Assembly (NCBI GenBank): GCA_946886075.1
Contig: CAMPHR010000058.1
Coordinates: 1 to 12,522 of the forward strand
From: an uncultured Novosphingobium sp.
GTDB lineage: Bacteria > Pseudomonadota > Alphaproteobacteria > Sphingomonadales > Sphingomonadaceae
Reading direction: 5' to 3'
Length of the DNA: 12,522 nucleotides
This document shows, in pieces, positions 1 through 5,751 of this stretch (position 1 is its first letter; each line of letters opens with the position of its first letter). The position numbers and the translations under genes are program-made. The notes beneath the pieces are model-generated. The model searched no databases. It had not been told where the DNA came from and worked only from the letters and a program-made list of their open reading frames with translations.

Positions 1-175
1 ACCCCCTCCCATTCCCGCTGTCCTACACAGCCCAAACCTGCCTACCCCATCCGCGTTCTTTGAAACGTCGAACTGCTTCCCACGACGCCCACGCGCGCCC
101 GGGCACTCGCGCGCATATGGTGTGAACTTCGGAGCAAAACCCACGCTTTTCCCCCATTCCCTACGGCGAAATCAA
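1..175. other. Intergenic DNA upstream of the rplJL promoter
   Basis: I see no gene here in either strand. The first 20 bases are C-rich and resemble one arm of the GC palindrome at the right end of the window (12493-12516), but no matching arm sits next to them, so a repeat cannot be claimed. The stretch around 90-115 is rich in GCGC and may fold locally. The gene left of the window is not visible; in many bacteria it would be rplA, but this is only expectation. Confidence 0.5.
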
Positions 176-204
176 CTTTTGCGTGACAGCAAAGCTCCTA
201 TTCT
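176..204 (+). promoter_or_regulatory. Possible promoter of rplJ-rplL
   Basis: CTTTTG at 176-181 and TATTCT at 199-204 are separated by 17 bases, a spacing that fits a housekeeping sigma factor, and the -10 resembles the alphaproteobacterial form. The -35 is a poor match. Transcription would start near 211, giving a leader of about 245 bases that includes the whole L10-binding structure. The location is sensible because the leader RNA must be transcribed, but the hexamers alone are weak evidence. Confidence 0.3.
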
Positions 205-240
205 GTACAGGCCCGCGCAGCAGGCTCCTTCGGGAGTCTT

Positions 241-296
241 CCGTCCGAGACAGTTGGTGAAGGGAATTTGCCCTTCTTAATCTCCAACCTAGACGG
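241..296 (+). promoter_or_regulatory. L10 leader RNA (autoregulatory binding site for the L10-L12 complex)
   Basis: The RNA folds into the three-part stem of the ribosomal L10 leader family. CCGTC (241-245) pairs with GACGG (292-296), GTTGG (253-257) with CCAAC (284-288), and GAAGGG (259-264) with CCCTTC (271-276) around a six-base loop. The unpaired CGAGACA (246-252) and TTAATCT (277-283) segments are in the places where this family carries its conserved bulges, including the kink-turn-like part. It is known that L10 bound to L12 recognises such leaders and lowers expression of its own operon. Here the site lies 161 bases before rplJ, so the same feedback is expected. A further UUCG hairpin (223-238) precedes it. 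Confidence 0.85.
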
Positions 297-394
297 GGAA
301 AAGTTCTCTACCGGCCGGGCTTTCGCCTGTCCGGGTCTGCCTGTTCTCCTCAAGGATGCGGGCCAGTCGATCTCTCCCCTTCGGACTTTAGTGC

Positions 395-414
395 CCCGCG
401 TTCGCGCGGGTTTT
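395..414 (+). terminator. Possible attenuator hairpin in the rplJ leader
   Basis: CCCGCG (395-400) pairs with CGCGGG (405-410) around a TTCG loop and is followed at once by TTTT (411-414). This is the form of a short intrinsic terminator. It lies between the L10 leader and rplJ. A second UUCG-capped stem, about 9 base pairs with one G-T pair, follows at 419-440 and ends 7 bases before the ribosome binding site. The U run is only four long, so the first hairpin may pause or leak rather than stop transcription. A role in attenuation linked to L10 binding is inference. Confidence 0.45.
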
Positions 415-457
415 AGCCGTTCGCTGGTTCGCCAGCGGACATGAAGTGGAGAATGGC

Positions 458-973
458 ATGGATCGTAATCAGAAAGCTGAGGTCGTTTCCGCGCTGAACG
501 CACATCTGGCAGAAGTTGGCGTGGTCGTCGTGACCCGCAACCTCGGCATGACCGTCGCACAGTCGACCGTCCTGCGTCAGAAAATGCGCGAAGCCGGTGG
601 CACCTACAAGGTTACGAAGAACCGCCTCGCCAAGATCGCCTTTGAAGGCACCAGCTATACCAGCCTCAGCGACCTGCTGACTGGTCCGGTTGGCCTCGCC
701 TCCTCTGCCGATCCGGTTGCAGCCGCCAAGGTTGCAGTCGAATTCGCCAAGACCAACGACAAGCTTGAGATCGTTGGCGGCGCAATGGGCGAAGTGCTGC
801 TGAACGCGGAGGGCGTCAAGGCGCTCGCCTCGATGCCGTCGCTGGATGAACTGCGTGCGAAGATCGTTGGGCTGCTCGTTGCACCCGCGACCAAGCTCGC
901 GACCGTCACCCAGGCACCGGCTGCGCAGCTCGCGCGGGTCTTCAACGCCTATGCGGAGAAGGACGCGGCCTAA
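458..973 (+). CDS. rplJ: 50S ribosomal protein L10
   Basis: The protein has 171 residues, the usual L10 length. The N-terminal half, with the motifs VVTRNLGMTV and KVTKNRLAKIA, is the domain that binds 23S rRNA at the base of the stalk. The C-terminal helix, from about residue 120, binds L7/L12 dimers. I chose the ATG at 458, preceded by GGAG at 448-451 with six bases between. An in-frame GTG at 446 would add four residues, but it overlaps that ribosome binding site. The gene starts 17 bases after a leader hairpin and is followed after 81 bases by rplL, so the two are almost surely co-transcribed. L10 also acts as the translational repressor of this operon through the leader at 241-296. The family call is secure. 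Confidence 0.97.
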   Translation: MDRNQKAEVVSALNAHLAEVGVVVVTRNLGMTVAQSTVLRQKMREAGGTYKVTKNRLAKIAFEGTSYTSLSDLLTGPVGLASSADPVAAAKVAVEFAKTNDKLEIVGGAMGEVLLNAEGVKALASMPSLDELRAKIVGLLVAPATKLATVTQAPAAQLARVFNAYAEKDAA

Positions 974-1054
974 GGGTCACGTTTTTTCCGGAAAGACACG
1001 TTTTCAACACTTGATTTTGGGGCACTTGCCCCACCCAGAAGGGAATATAGTAAC

Positions 1055-1432
1055 ATGGCAGACATCAACGCTCTGGTCGATCAGCTTTCGGCCCTCACCG
1101 TCCTCGAAGCCGCTGAGCTCTCCAAGGCTCTGGAAGAAAAGTGGGGCGTTTCGGCCGCCGCTGCCGTCGCCGTCGCTGGCCCCGCCGCTGGCGCCCCGGC
1201 TGCTGCCGCTGCTGAAGAGCAGACCGAGTTCGACGTGATCCTCACCGGCGACGGTGGCAAGAAGATCAACGTCATCAAGGAAGTCCGCGGCATCACCGGC
1301 CTGGGCCTCACCGAAGCCAAGGCGCTCGTCGAAGGCGCGCCGAAGGCCGTCAAGGAAGGCGTCGGCAAGGACGAAGCCGAGAAGATCAAGAAGCAGCTGG
1401 AAGAAGCCGGCGCGACTGTCGAGCTCAAGTAA
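1055..1432 (+). CDS. rplL: 50S ribosomal protein L7/L12
   Basis: This 125-residue acidic protein forms the mobile stalk dimers that recruit and activate the translation GTPases EF-Tu and EF-G. Residues 1-33 are the dimerisation domain that binds L10. An Ala/Pro-rich hinge follows at about 34-52. The globular C-terminal domain, about 55-125, begins with TEFDVILTG and carries the conserved [19 protein letters not shown] and the ending VELK. The start is supported by AGGGA at 1040-1044. The gene is preceded by rplJ and closed by a hairpin (1433-1464) and a strong terminator (1485-1513). rpoB, the usual next gene in many bacteria, is not here; a leftward gene converges instead. Confidence 0.98.
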   Translation: MADINALVDQLSALTVLEAAELSKALEEKWGVSAAAAVAVAGPAAGAPAAAAAEEQTEFDVILTGDGGKKINVIKEVRGITGLGLTEAKALVEGAPKAVKEGVGKDEAEKIKKQLEEAGATVELK

Positions 1433-1464
1433 TCGGTCCTGCTCCGCCTCGTGCGGGGCACCGA
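1433..1464 (+). other. Hairpin directly after the rplL stop codon
   Basis: TGCTCCGC (1440-1447) pairs with GCGGGGCA (1453-1460) around a five-base loop with one T-G pair. The stem is extended by TCGG (1433-1436) with CCGA (1461-1464) across a three-base bulge. There is no T run behind it, so it is not a terminator in itself. It may protect the 3' end of the very abundant rplL message or mark a processing site; this is inference. Confidence 0.45.
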
Positions 1465-1484
1465 TCCAGCACTGCTGGAACAAG

Positions 1485-1513
1485 GGGCGGTATCTTCGGA
1501 TGCCGCCCTTTTT
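1485..1513 (+). terminator. Strong intrinsic terminator of rplJ-rplL
   Basis: A 10-base-pair stem (1485-1494 with 1499-1508, one T-G pair) is capped by a TTCG tetraloop and followed by TTTTT at 1509-1513. It ends rplJL transcription 53 bases past rplL and 23 bases before the end of the converging hpt gene. On the other strand no T run follows the stem, so it should act in one direction only. Confidence 0.92.
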
Positions 1514-1536
1514 GGTCAGCGCCCGGACAAGCGCCG

Positions 1537-1812
1537 TCAGGCGCGGTCCAGCGCTTCCATCAACGCCTGCGCTAACAGGCTGATCTTCTCACCCCCAGCA
1601 CCGCCATCCACCGCATCCTCCAATGCGGACGCATGGCTGCTGATATCCGAATAGCCGAAAATGCCCGCAACGCCTGCCAACCCATGCGCGAGGTGCAGCA
1701 GCCGGGGATAATCGCCAACTTCCAACGCCGCCGCGATGGCAGCGCGATCGGACGCCGCCCGCTCCCGAAAACGCTCCCGCATCTTCTGCATCTGCGCTTC
1801 CACATCGGTCAT
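1537..1812 (-). CDS. Hpt-domain phosphotransfer protein
   Basis: This 91-residue protein is a single histidine phosphotransfer domain. The motif AHGLAGVAGIFG at residues 42-53 gives His43 as the phospho-acceptor. The lysine common in HxLKG motifs is Ala46 here, which I recall as frequent in alphaproteobacterial Hpt domains. The rest is predicted to be a helical bundle, starting with a charged helix at 1-30. Its start codon shares ATGA with the stop of the response regulator gene, and I see no ribosome binding site, so translation is probably coupled to that gene. The context suggests that it passes phosphate to or from the neighbouring single-domain receiver. No output regulator is encoded beside it. 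Confidence 0.88.
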   Translation of the reverse strand: MTDVEAQMQKMRERFRERAASDRAAIAAALEVGDYPRLLHLAHGLAGVAGIFGYSDISSHASALEDAVDGGAGGEKISLLAQALMEALDRA

Positions 1813-2177
1813 GACGGAAGCAGTGCCCGCACTGTCCCGGCCAGGCTCATCGGATCGAACGGCTTGGCCAGCACCGCAACGGCGCCAAGGGCTTTAAGGT
1901 CCGTCACATGCCGCGGATGCGTCTTCGCCGTTATGAACGCGGCGGGAATTCCTCTGGTGTCGGGATCATCTCTCAGCGCACCTAAAGTCGCGGGGCCATC
2001 CAACCCAGGCATCATCACATCAAGAAGGATGAGCGATGGCTGCCACTGCCTCGCCAGCTCCAAAGCGTCCTCCCCCGAAGCCGCGGTGCGCACCTCAAAT
2101 TCGGGGTCCAGCTCAAGCGACATGACGGCAATCTCCCGCAAGTCGGCCTCGTCATCGACATAGAGGATGCGGGTCAA
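1809..2177 (-). CDS. Single-domain (CheY-like) response regulator
   Basis: The 122 residues make up one receiver domain and nothing more. The acidic pocket is Asp8-Asp9 (motif YVDDE), the phosphorylation site is Asp53 (LLDVMMPGLDG), and the switch residues are Thr83 and Lys105 (KPFDP). With no output domain it must act by protein contact or as a phosphate relay. The start codon is TTG at 2177: no ATG lies before the essential VDDE motif, and a strong ribosome binding site sits seven bases upstream. The gene starts 13 bases after the kinase gene stops and overlaps hpt by four bases, so the three are one operon. The kinase is the likely phosphodonor. Confidence 0.93.
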   Translation of the reverse strand: MTRILYVDDEADLREIAVMSLELDPEFEVRTAASGEDALELARQWQPSLILLDVMMPGLDGPATLGALRDDPDTRGIPAAFITAKTHPRHVTDLKALGAVAVLAKPFDPMSLAGTVRALLPS

Positions 2178-2182
2178 TCCGG

Positions 2183-2190
2183 CCCCTCCT
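2183..2190 (-). promoter_or_regulatory. Ribosome binding site that fixes the TTG start of the response regulator
   Basis: On the minus strand AGGAGGGG directly follows the TGA stop of the kinase gene (2191-2193). Its AGGAGG core (2185-2190) stands seven bases before the TTG at 2175-2177. This almost ideal site supports the rare start codon and suggests coupling between translation of the kinase and of its partner. Confidence 0.75.
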
Positions 2191-3828
2191 TCAACTCGCG
2201 GTCACGGCAGGCAATTCCACGCGAAAGGTCGCGCCTTTCTCCGCCGCCGGGTCCAGCGCGATGCTCCCGCCATGCGCCTCCACGATCGCCTTGCTGATCG
2301 CGAGGCCAAGGCCAGTGCCCGCATGACCTTGTTGATGCGCCCCTTCCTCCTGCTCAAAGCGCTTAAACAGCCGCGCACGGAACTCCGGCGAAATGCCCGG
2401 CCCTTCATCCGCCACGCTGATCTGCGCGCTGTCGCCGACCCGCTGCAGCGAAATGCGAACCGTTCCGCCCGAGGGCGAGAATTTGCAGGCATTCGATAGG
2501 AGGTTGGTCATGACCTGACACAATCGGTTGCTATCCACCTTGGCAACCACCGCTTCGGACGGCCGTTCGAGCGCCAGCTTGACGCCGAACCGTTCGGCAT
2601 AGGGCTCGATCTGCTCGACCGACTCGGTCAGCAGCAAGCCCAGTTCCCGCTCATCGAAATGGAAGACGAGTTTGCCCGACTGAAGCTTGTCCATATCCAG
2701 CAGGTCGTTCACCAGATGGATAAGCCGCTCCGCATTCTTGCTGCCGATCGCCACCAATTGCTTGGCCCTGTCCGGCAGATCGCCTGCCGCCCCGCCCGCC
2801 ATCAGCCCCAGCGCGCCGGAGATGGCGGTCAACGGCGTGCGCAGTTCGTGACTAACGGTCGACACCAGTTCGTCCTTCAGCCGACTGATCTGCCGTTCCT
2901 GGGTCACGTCCCGCGCGGTCATGATGAATCGCCCGCCACGGATCGATTCACGCCGGATGTCGAGGATGCGGCCATTGCGTCGCTGCATTTCCAACCGTCG
3001 GCTATCGCTGGCACGAATGGACTGTACAAAGCCTTCAACGATCAAATCGGGATCGCCGGGGCCAAGCTCGCCACGCTGCGCCGTAAGACGAATGAGCTCG
3101 CGCGCGTCCCGTCCGCCAGTTACGCTATCGGGCGCATAGTCGAACAGATCGACAAAAGCCTGGTTCCACAGCATCAGCTTCAAGTCGCGATCCACCACCG
3201 CGACCCCGCCGCTGACATTTTCGACAGTCAGTTTGAGCAACTGGCGCTCGTCATCCAGCTTGCGCCGATGTTCGTCTGCGGCAAAGCCTTCGACCCGGAA
3301 CTCGATAAGGTCGACCACCGTTCGCGCAAGCTGAGCCAGCTGCCGCTTCTCTCTCTCGCCAAAGTCTCGCGGCTTGTGATCGATGATGCAGAGGGTACCG
3401 ATCGGCTGACCATTGGCCACCCGCAACGGCGCACCGGCATAGAAACGGATGTTCGGCGGGCCTGTCACCAGCGGATTGGCGCGAAACCTGGCATCTTGCG
3501 CCGCATCAGGAACAACCATCACGTCAGGTTGCAGAATGGCGAAGGCGCAGAAGGCCACATCGCGCGGCGTATGTGTTTCATCGATGCCGCAGGCGCCACG
3601 GAAACATTGCGTATCGGATCCCACGATCGACACCAGCGACATCGGAACATCGAACAGTTCAGCGGCAAATTGAGTGACATGGTCGAACGGCAGTTCCCGG
3701 CCGATGCCGCCCAATCGGTAATGATCCAACGCCCGCAGACGATCGGCCTCGTCCGCTGGGATGGGAGGTTTCACCGCTTCAGCGTCCTTCTGGTGCCGCG
3801 TTTGCGTTTCTGGCATCAGTCCTGGCAT
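2191..3828 (-). CDS. GAF-PAS sensor histidine kinase (HisKA type)
   Basis: This 545-residue kinase has no visible membrane segment, so it is probably cytoplasmic. A GAF domain spans about 45-178 (motifs AFCAFAI, NIRFYAGAPL, GTLCIID). A PAS domain follows at about 198-310 and ends in the usual FIMTARDVTQER. The HisKA domain holds the phospho-acceptor His327 in STVSHELRTPL. The ATPase domain has the N box (Asn442 and Asn446), G1 at DEGPGIS (474-480), the F box LFKRFEQ and G2 at GTGLGLAIS (504-512), so it should be active. The C terminus lacks a receiver domain, which is supplied by the next gene. The GAF domain matches a common sensory type without an obvious chromophore cysteine motif; the signal is unknown. 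The start is uncertain: ATG 3828 is used, and an ATG four codons later is equally possible. Confidence 0.93.
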   Translation of the reverse strand: MPGLMPETQTRHQKDAEAVKPPIPADEADRLRALDHYRLGGIGRELPFDHVTQFAAELFDVPMSLVSIVGSDTQCFRGACGIDETHTPRDVAFCAFAILQPDVMVVPDAAQDARFRANPLVTGPPNIRFYAGAPLRVANGQPIGTLCIIDHKPRDFGEREKRQLAQLARTVVDLIEFRVEGFAADEHRRKLDDERQLLKLTVENVSGGVAVVDRDLKLMLWNQAFVDLFDYAPDSVTGGRDARELIRLTAQRGELGPGDPDLIVEGFVQSIRASDSRRLEMQRRNGRILDIRRESIRGGRFIMTARDVTQERQISRLKDELVSTVSHELRTPLTAISGALGLMAGGAAGDLPDRAKQLVAIGSKNAERLIHLVNDLLDMDKLQSGKLVFHFDERELGLLLTESVEQIEPYAERFGVKLALERPSEAVVAKVDSNRLCQVMTNLLSNACKFSPSGGTVRISLQRVGDSAQISVADEGPGISPEFRARLFKRFEQEEGAHQQGHAGTGLGLAISKAIVEAHGGSIALDPAAEKGATFRVELPAVTAS

Positions 3829-3898
3829 CCACCTGTTGTCACAGCATCAATCCACACCTTATCTGGCATGAAATCAACCACTTCCTGAACGACGGACG

Positions 3899-4615
3899 TC
3901 AAATCGGATCGGGATCGAGATACAGGTATCGGGCATCGAACGCAGCGAGCGATCTCAATCCCTCAAGATCGAGGATCTGCGCCTCTCCCCTCTGATAATT
4001 CAACAGCTTCTGCTCACGCAAAAGGCGCAGTGTGCGGTTCACATGAACCGGTGTCATGCCCAAGCTGTCGGCTAACTGGGACTGGCTCATCCCGAGGTTG
4101 AAGCGGGAGCCGTCCACCCCTATCACCTGCAGCCGTAACTGGACCTCGCAAAACAGCGCCGCCAGCCTTCCCGCAGCCGACCGCTGTCCCAGCGACAATT
4201 CCCACTCGCGGTTCATGGAAGCATCGAGATTAGTGCTGAACCAATATAGGCGGCCCAAGCGCGGCCATTGTTCGATCAACTGGCGGATCTGCTCATGAGG
4301 AACCAGGGTCACCGCGCAGTCCGTCAGCGTCATAACATCATGTTCAAGCCGTTTCAGCGTGAACCCGTGCAGGTCCACAAAATCGCCCGCGATATGCACT
4401 TGCGTGATCTGCCGCTTGCCGTCGGCCAGGTCCTTGAAGCGGCACATGACTCCATCCAGCAGCAAGGTGCTGGCCTCGAGAAGCTCGCCTTCATGAACAA
4501 TGGTCGTGTTGCGCGGCACGCGCTTGCCGGGCGGCATGATGGCCCGGATGGCTTCTTCTTCTTCGGCAGAGAGTGGATGCCGGAACCTAAGCTTGGCGAG
4601 ATGTGCCGCTATCAT
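3899..4615 (-). CDS. Crp/Fnr-family transcriptional regulator
   Basis: The 238-residue protein has a cyclic-nucleotide-binding-like beta barrel at about 15-125 (GDFVDLHGF at 77-85) and a Crp-type helix-turn-helix at 176-205 (MSQSQLADSLGMTPVHVNRTL). The cAMP-contacting Arg-Ser signature of true CRP is not seen. Its three cysteines (58, 100, 156) are scattered and not arranged like the iron-sulfur ligands of FNR. The ligand is therefore unknown and may be absent. I chose ATG 4615, six bases after AGGAG; a GTG at 4618 is too close to that site. The start lies inside the end of the DUF6894 gene, so the two are translationally linked. The kinase operon follows after 70 bases on the same strand and may be co-transcribed. 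Confidence 0.93.
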   Translation of the reverse strand: MIAAHLAKLRFRHPLSAEEEEAIRAIMPPGKRVPRNTTIVHEGELLEASTLLLDGVMCRFKDLADGKRQITQVHIAGDFVDLHGFTLKRLEHDVMTLTDCAVTLVPHEQIRQLIEQWPRLGRLYWFSTNLDASMNREWELSLGQRSAAGRLAALFCEVQLRLQVIGVDGSRFNLGMSQSQLADSLGMTPVHVNRTLRLLREQKLLNYQRGEAQILDLEGLRSLAAFDARYLYLDPDPI

Positions 4616-4868
4616 CACGGTCTCCTGGGCTGAGCCGGAGACACACAGCCTCGCTGAAGGATACCCGCCCGATCTCTACGCCAGCTTCATTCCTTATGTC
4701 GATCCAGCCGGTAAGATCCACGACGCCGCTCATTACTTCTTCGCTCAATATGGAGCGGATTGTCCGTATGGCGAGAAGGCGGGCGTCATCCTCATCGGCC
4801 AGCTCCCGGCCCTCCCTGTCGCGGGTGAAGCCTGTTCCGTTGTGCAGATCGAAGTGAAGGCGGCGCAT
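4587..4868 (-). CDS. DUF6894-family small protein
   Basis: The 93-residue protein matches the pattern I know for DUF6894. It opens with RRLHFDLHNGTGFTRDREGREL, where related proteins have a short aromatic strand, HNG and D-EG-EL. It continues with an acidic helix with AR--AI-----I and a strand-rich part, WIDIRNEAGVEIGRVSF, ending in FSEAV. The function is unknown. No signal peptide or membrane segment is present. The last 29 bases overlap the start of the Crp-type regulator, an arrangement that suggests joint expression. No good ribosome binding site precedes the ATG, while an EcfG-like promoter motif would place the transcript start only a few bases before it. The family is common in alphaproteobacteria, often beside regulators. 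Confidence 0.85.
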   Translation of the reverse strand: MRRLHFDLHNGTGFTRDREGRELADEDDARLLAIRTIRSILSEEVMSGVVDLTGWIDIRNEAGVEIGRVSFSEAVCLRLSPGDRDDSGTSRQA

Positions 4869-4876
4869 GACAGGGG

Positions 4877-4901
4877 AACGCCGCCCTCACAGGTAAGTTT
4901 C
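4877..4901 (-). promoter_or_regulatory. Possible EcfG-type (general stress) promoter of the DUF6894-crp genes
   Basis: On the minus strand GAAAC (4897-4901) and CGTT (4877-4880) are 16 bases apart. The alphaproteobacterial general stress sigma factor EcfG is known to use GGAAC-N16/17-CGTT, so this site has one mismatch. The expected start of transcription is within a few bases of the ATG at 4868. The plus strand of the same stretch reads GGAAC (4875-4879), 17 bases, GTT (4897-4899), also close to the consensus, but no gene follows in that direction. Two short motifs can occur by chance. Confidence 0.4.
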
Positions 4902-4918
4902 AAGGATCACTCGCGAAA

Positions 4919-4944
4919 CGGCAATCAAACGTTTTTGCTTGCCG
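4919..4944 (-). terminator. Probable terminator of the TonB-like gene
   Basis: On the minus strand CGGCAA pairs with TTGCCG, and after one mismatch CAAA pairs with TTTG around an AACG loop. Three T residues follow (4916-4918). The hairpin lies 17 bases past the stop of the TonB-like gene and separates it from the DUF6894 gene. The short T run makes efficiency uncertain. Confidence 0.5.
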
Positions 4945-4961
4945 AGCTTCCTTGATCTTGT

Positions 4962-5453
4962 TCAGCGCGCCGCCAAGAGGATCGGACGATCGGTTGAAGC
5001 GTCTGCCAGACGTTCAGCGCGCAAGTTATTCAGCATCATGTCCCTATCCCGCGCATCATTGGCGACAATCACCCACGCTTCGAATTTCGAACCGGGGCGC
5101 ACTTCCTGCGGAAGCGGATAAAGCGAACCCATCGAGCGGATGGCCCGCATCGAGATGCGGTCTACACCGCGTGATGTCGAAGAGCCCGCCAGCGAGATGT
5201 TTTCTGGACGACCCTGTTCTCCAAGACGGAACTGAACGCGGGAGTAGCCAGTCGAAGCTCCATCTCGATAGAGAGATGTCGCCTGGCGGATACTCCGGGA
5301 CAATCTCGACGCTGCGCGGTCAGTCCACTTCTCATAGCTGATCGCGCTCTTGTCGGGCGCGACCACCGTCAATTGTCCGCCTTGGCGGGCATCTGCGGCA
5401 ATCGGCATAGCCAGGCAGACGCAAAGCGCTGCCATCACAGGCTTGGCATGCAT
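4962..5453 (-). CDS. Secreted TonB C-terminal-like protein
   Basis: The 163-residue protein starts with a signal peptide: the hydrophobic core is at 6-18 and cleavage is likely after Ala22 (ADA before RQ). Residues 65-132 resemble a TonB C-terminal domain: GYSRVQFRLGEQGRPENISL, a GSS turn, VDRISMRAI, then PLP and a final strand WVIVA. Unlike true TonB it has no transmembrane anchor and no Pro-rich spanning region, so it would be free in the periplasm and could not draw energy from ExbBD in the usual way. A strong ribosome binding site, AGAGGAGG, stands five bases before the ATG. The gene has its own terminator at 4919-4944. Its function is unknown; similar short secreted forms occur in sphingomonads. 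The family call rests on the strand pattern. Confidence 0.72.
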   Translation of the reverse strand: MHAKPVMAALCVCLAMPIAADARQGGQLTVVAPDKSAISYEKWTDRAASRLSRSIRQATSLYRDGASTGYSRVQFRLGEQGRPENISLAGSSTSRGVDRISMRAIRSMGSLYPLPQEVRPGSKFEAWVIVANDARDRDMMLNNLRAERLADASTDRPILLAAR

Positions 5454-5747
5454 AGAGGCCTCCTCTGTTTATCTATCGATTTTCACTGAAAAGCCACTGC
5501 GGCAGCATCCAACCGTCCGAGAGCAGCGGCAGCCTTATATTGCAAAGTCAGAAAGCAGGGTAATAAATTAACGTCAAGGAACTCAGTAGGATATGAATAT
5601 TTCACAAACCAATGGCCGACTTAACATATTCCAACTTGGACCCGACTACTATCGCGAGATGCCAAGGTCAGCGTGTAACCCAACGCCCCAGTTTGATTTT
5701 TCTCTTTTTCCCTTACGGCAAGGCGAACGAATCACGATTAAATTCAA
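5454..5747. other. AT-richer intergenic region
   Basis: This stretch is clearly less GC-rich than the genes around it. It should hold the promoter of the TonB-like gene (minus strand) and the 3' end of the oxidoreductase operon. A TATAAG on the minus strand at about 5534-5539 could be a -10 element, but no convincing -35 is 16-18 bases before it. A TTGACGTTAA on the minus strand (5568-5577) repeats the first ten bases of the merR operator core (10011-10020). I see no terminator hairpin behind the oxidoreductase gene. One small plus-strand ORF is listed separately. Confidence 0.5.
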
Positions 5748-5751
5748 TTAA
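5593..5751 (+). CDS. Doubtful small ORF of 52 codons
   Basis: This frame starts with ATG and runs for 52 codons to TAA, ending four bases into the converging oxidoreductase gene. The product would be soluble, with FDFSLFPL in the middle and the basic end RITIKFN. I do not recognise it. In favour: it fills most of an otherwise empty region and has a fair AAGGA (5576-5580), though 12 bases away. Against: codon use is not GC-rich at the third position as in the neighbours, and an open frame of this length can easily arise by chance in DNA of this composition. It may be a chance frame. Confidence 0.18.
   Translation: MNISQTNGRLNIFQLGPDYYREMPRSACNPTPQFDFSLFPLRQGERITIKFN

Noticed and set aside
198..560. 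A 120-codon open frame on the minus strand across the rplJ leader
   Set aside because: It runs through the L10 leader structure and into rplJ, has no family features and no ribosome site.
2191..3828. The GAF domain as a phytochrome-type light sensor
   Set aside because: The pattern is that of a widespread generic sensory GAF, with no phytochrome PHY domain and no convincing chromophore-binding motif.
2659..3888. A 409-codon open frame on the plus strand opposite the histidine kinase
   Set aside because: All kinase boxes are in order on the minus strand; the plus-strand frame is a codon-bias shadow.
3899..4615. The Crp-type protein as an oxygen-sensing FNR or true cAMP receptor
   Set aside because: The N-terminal cysteine cluster of FNR and the Arg-Ser cAMP signature are both absent.
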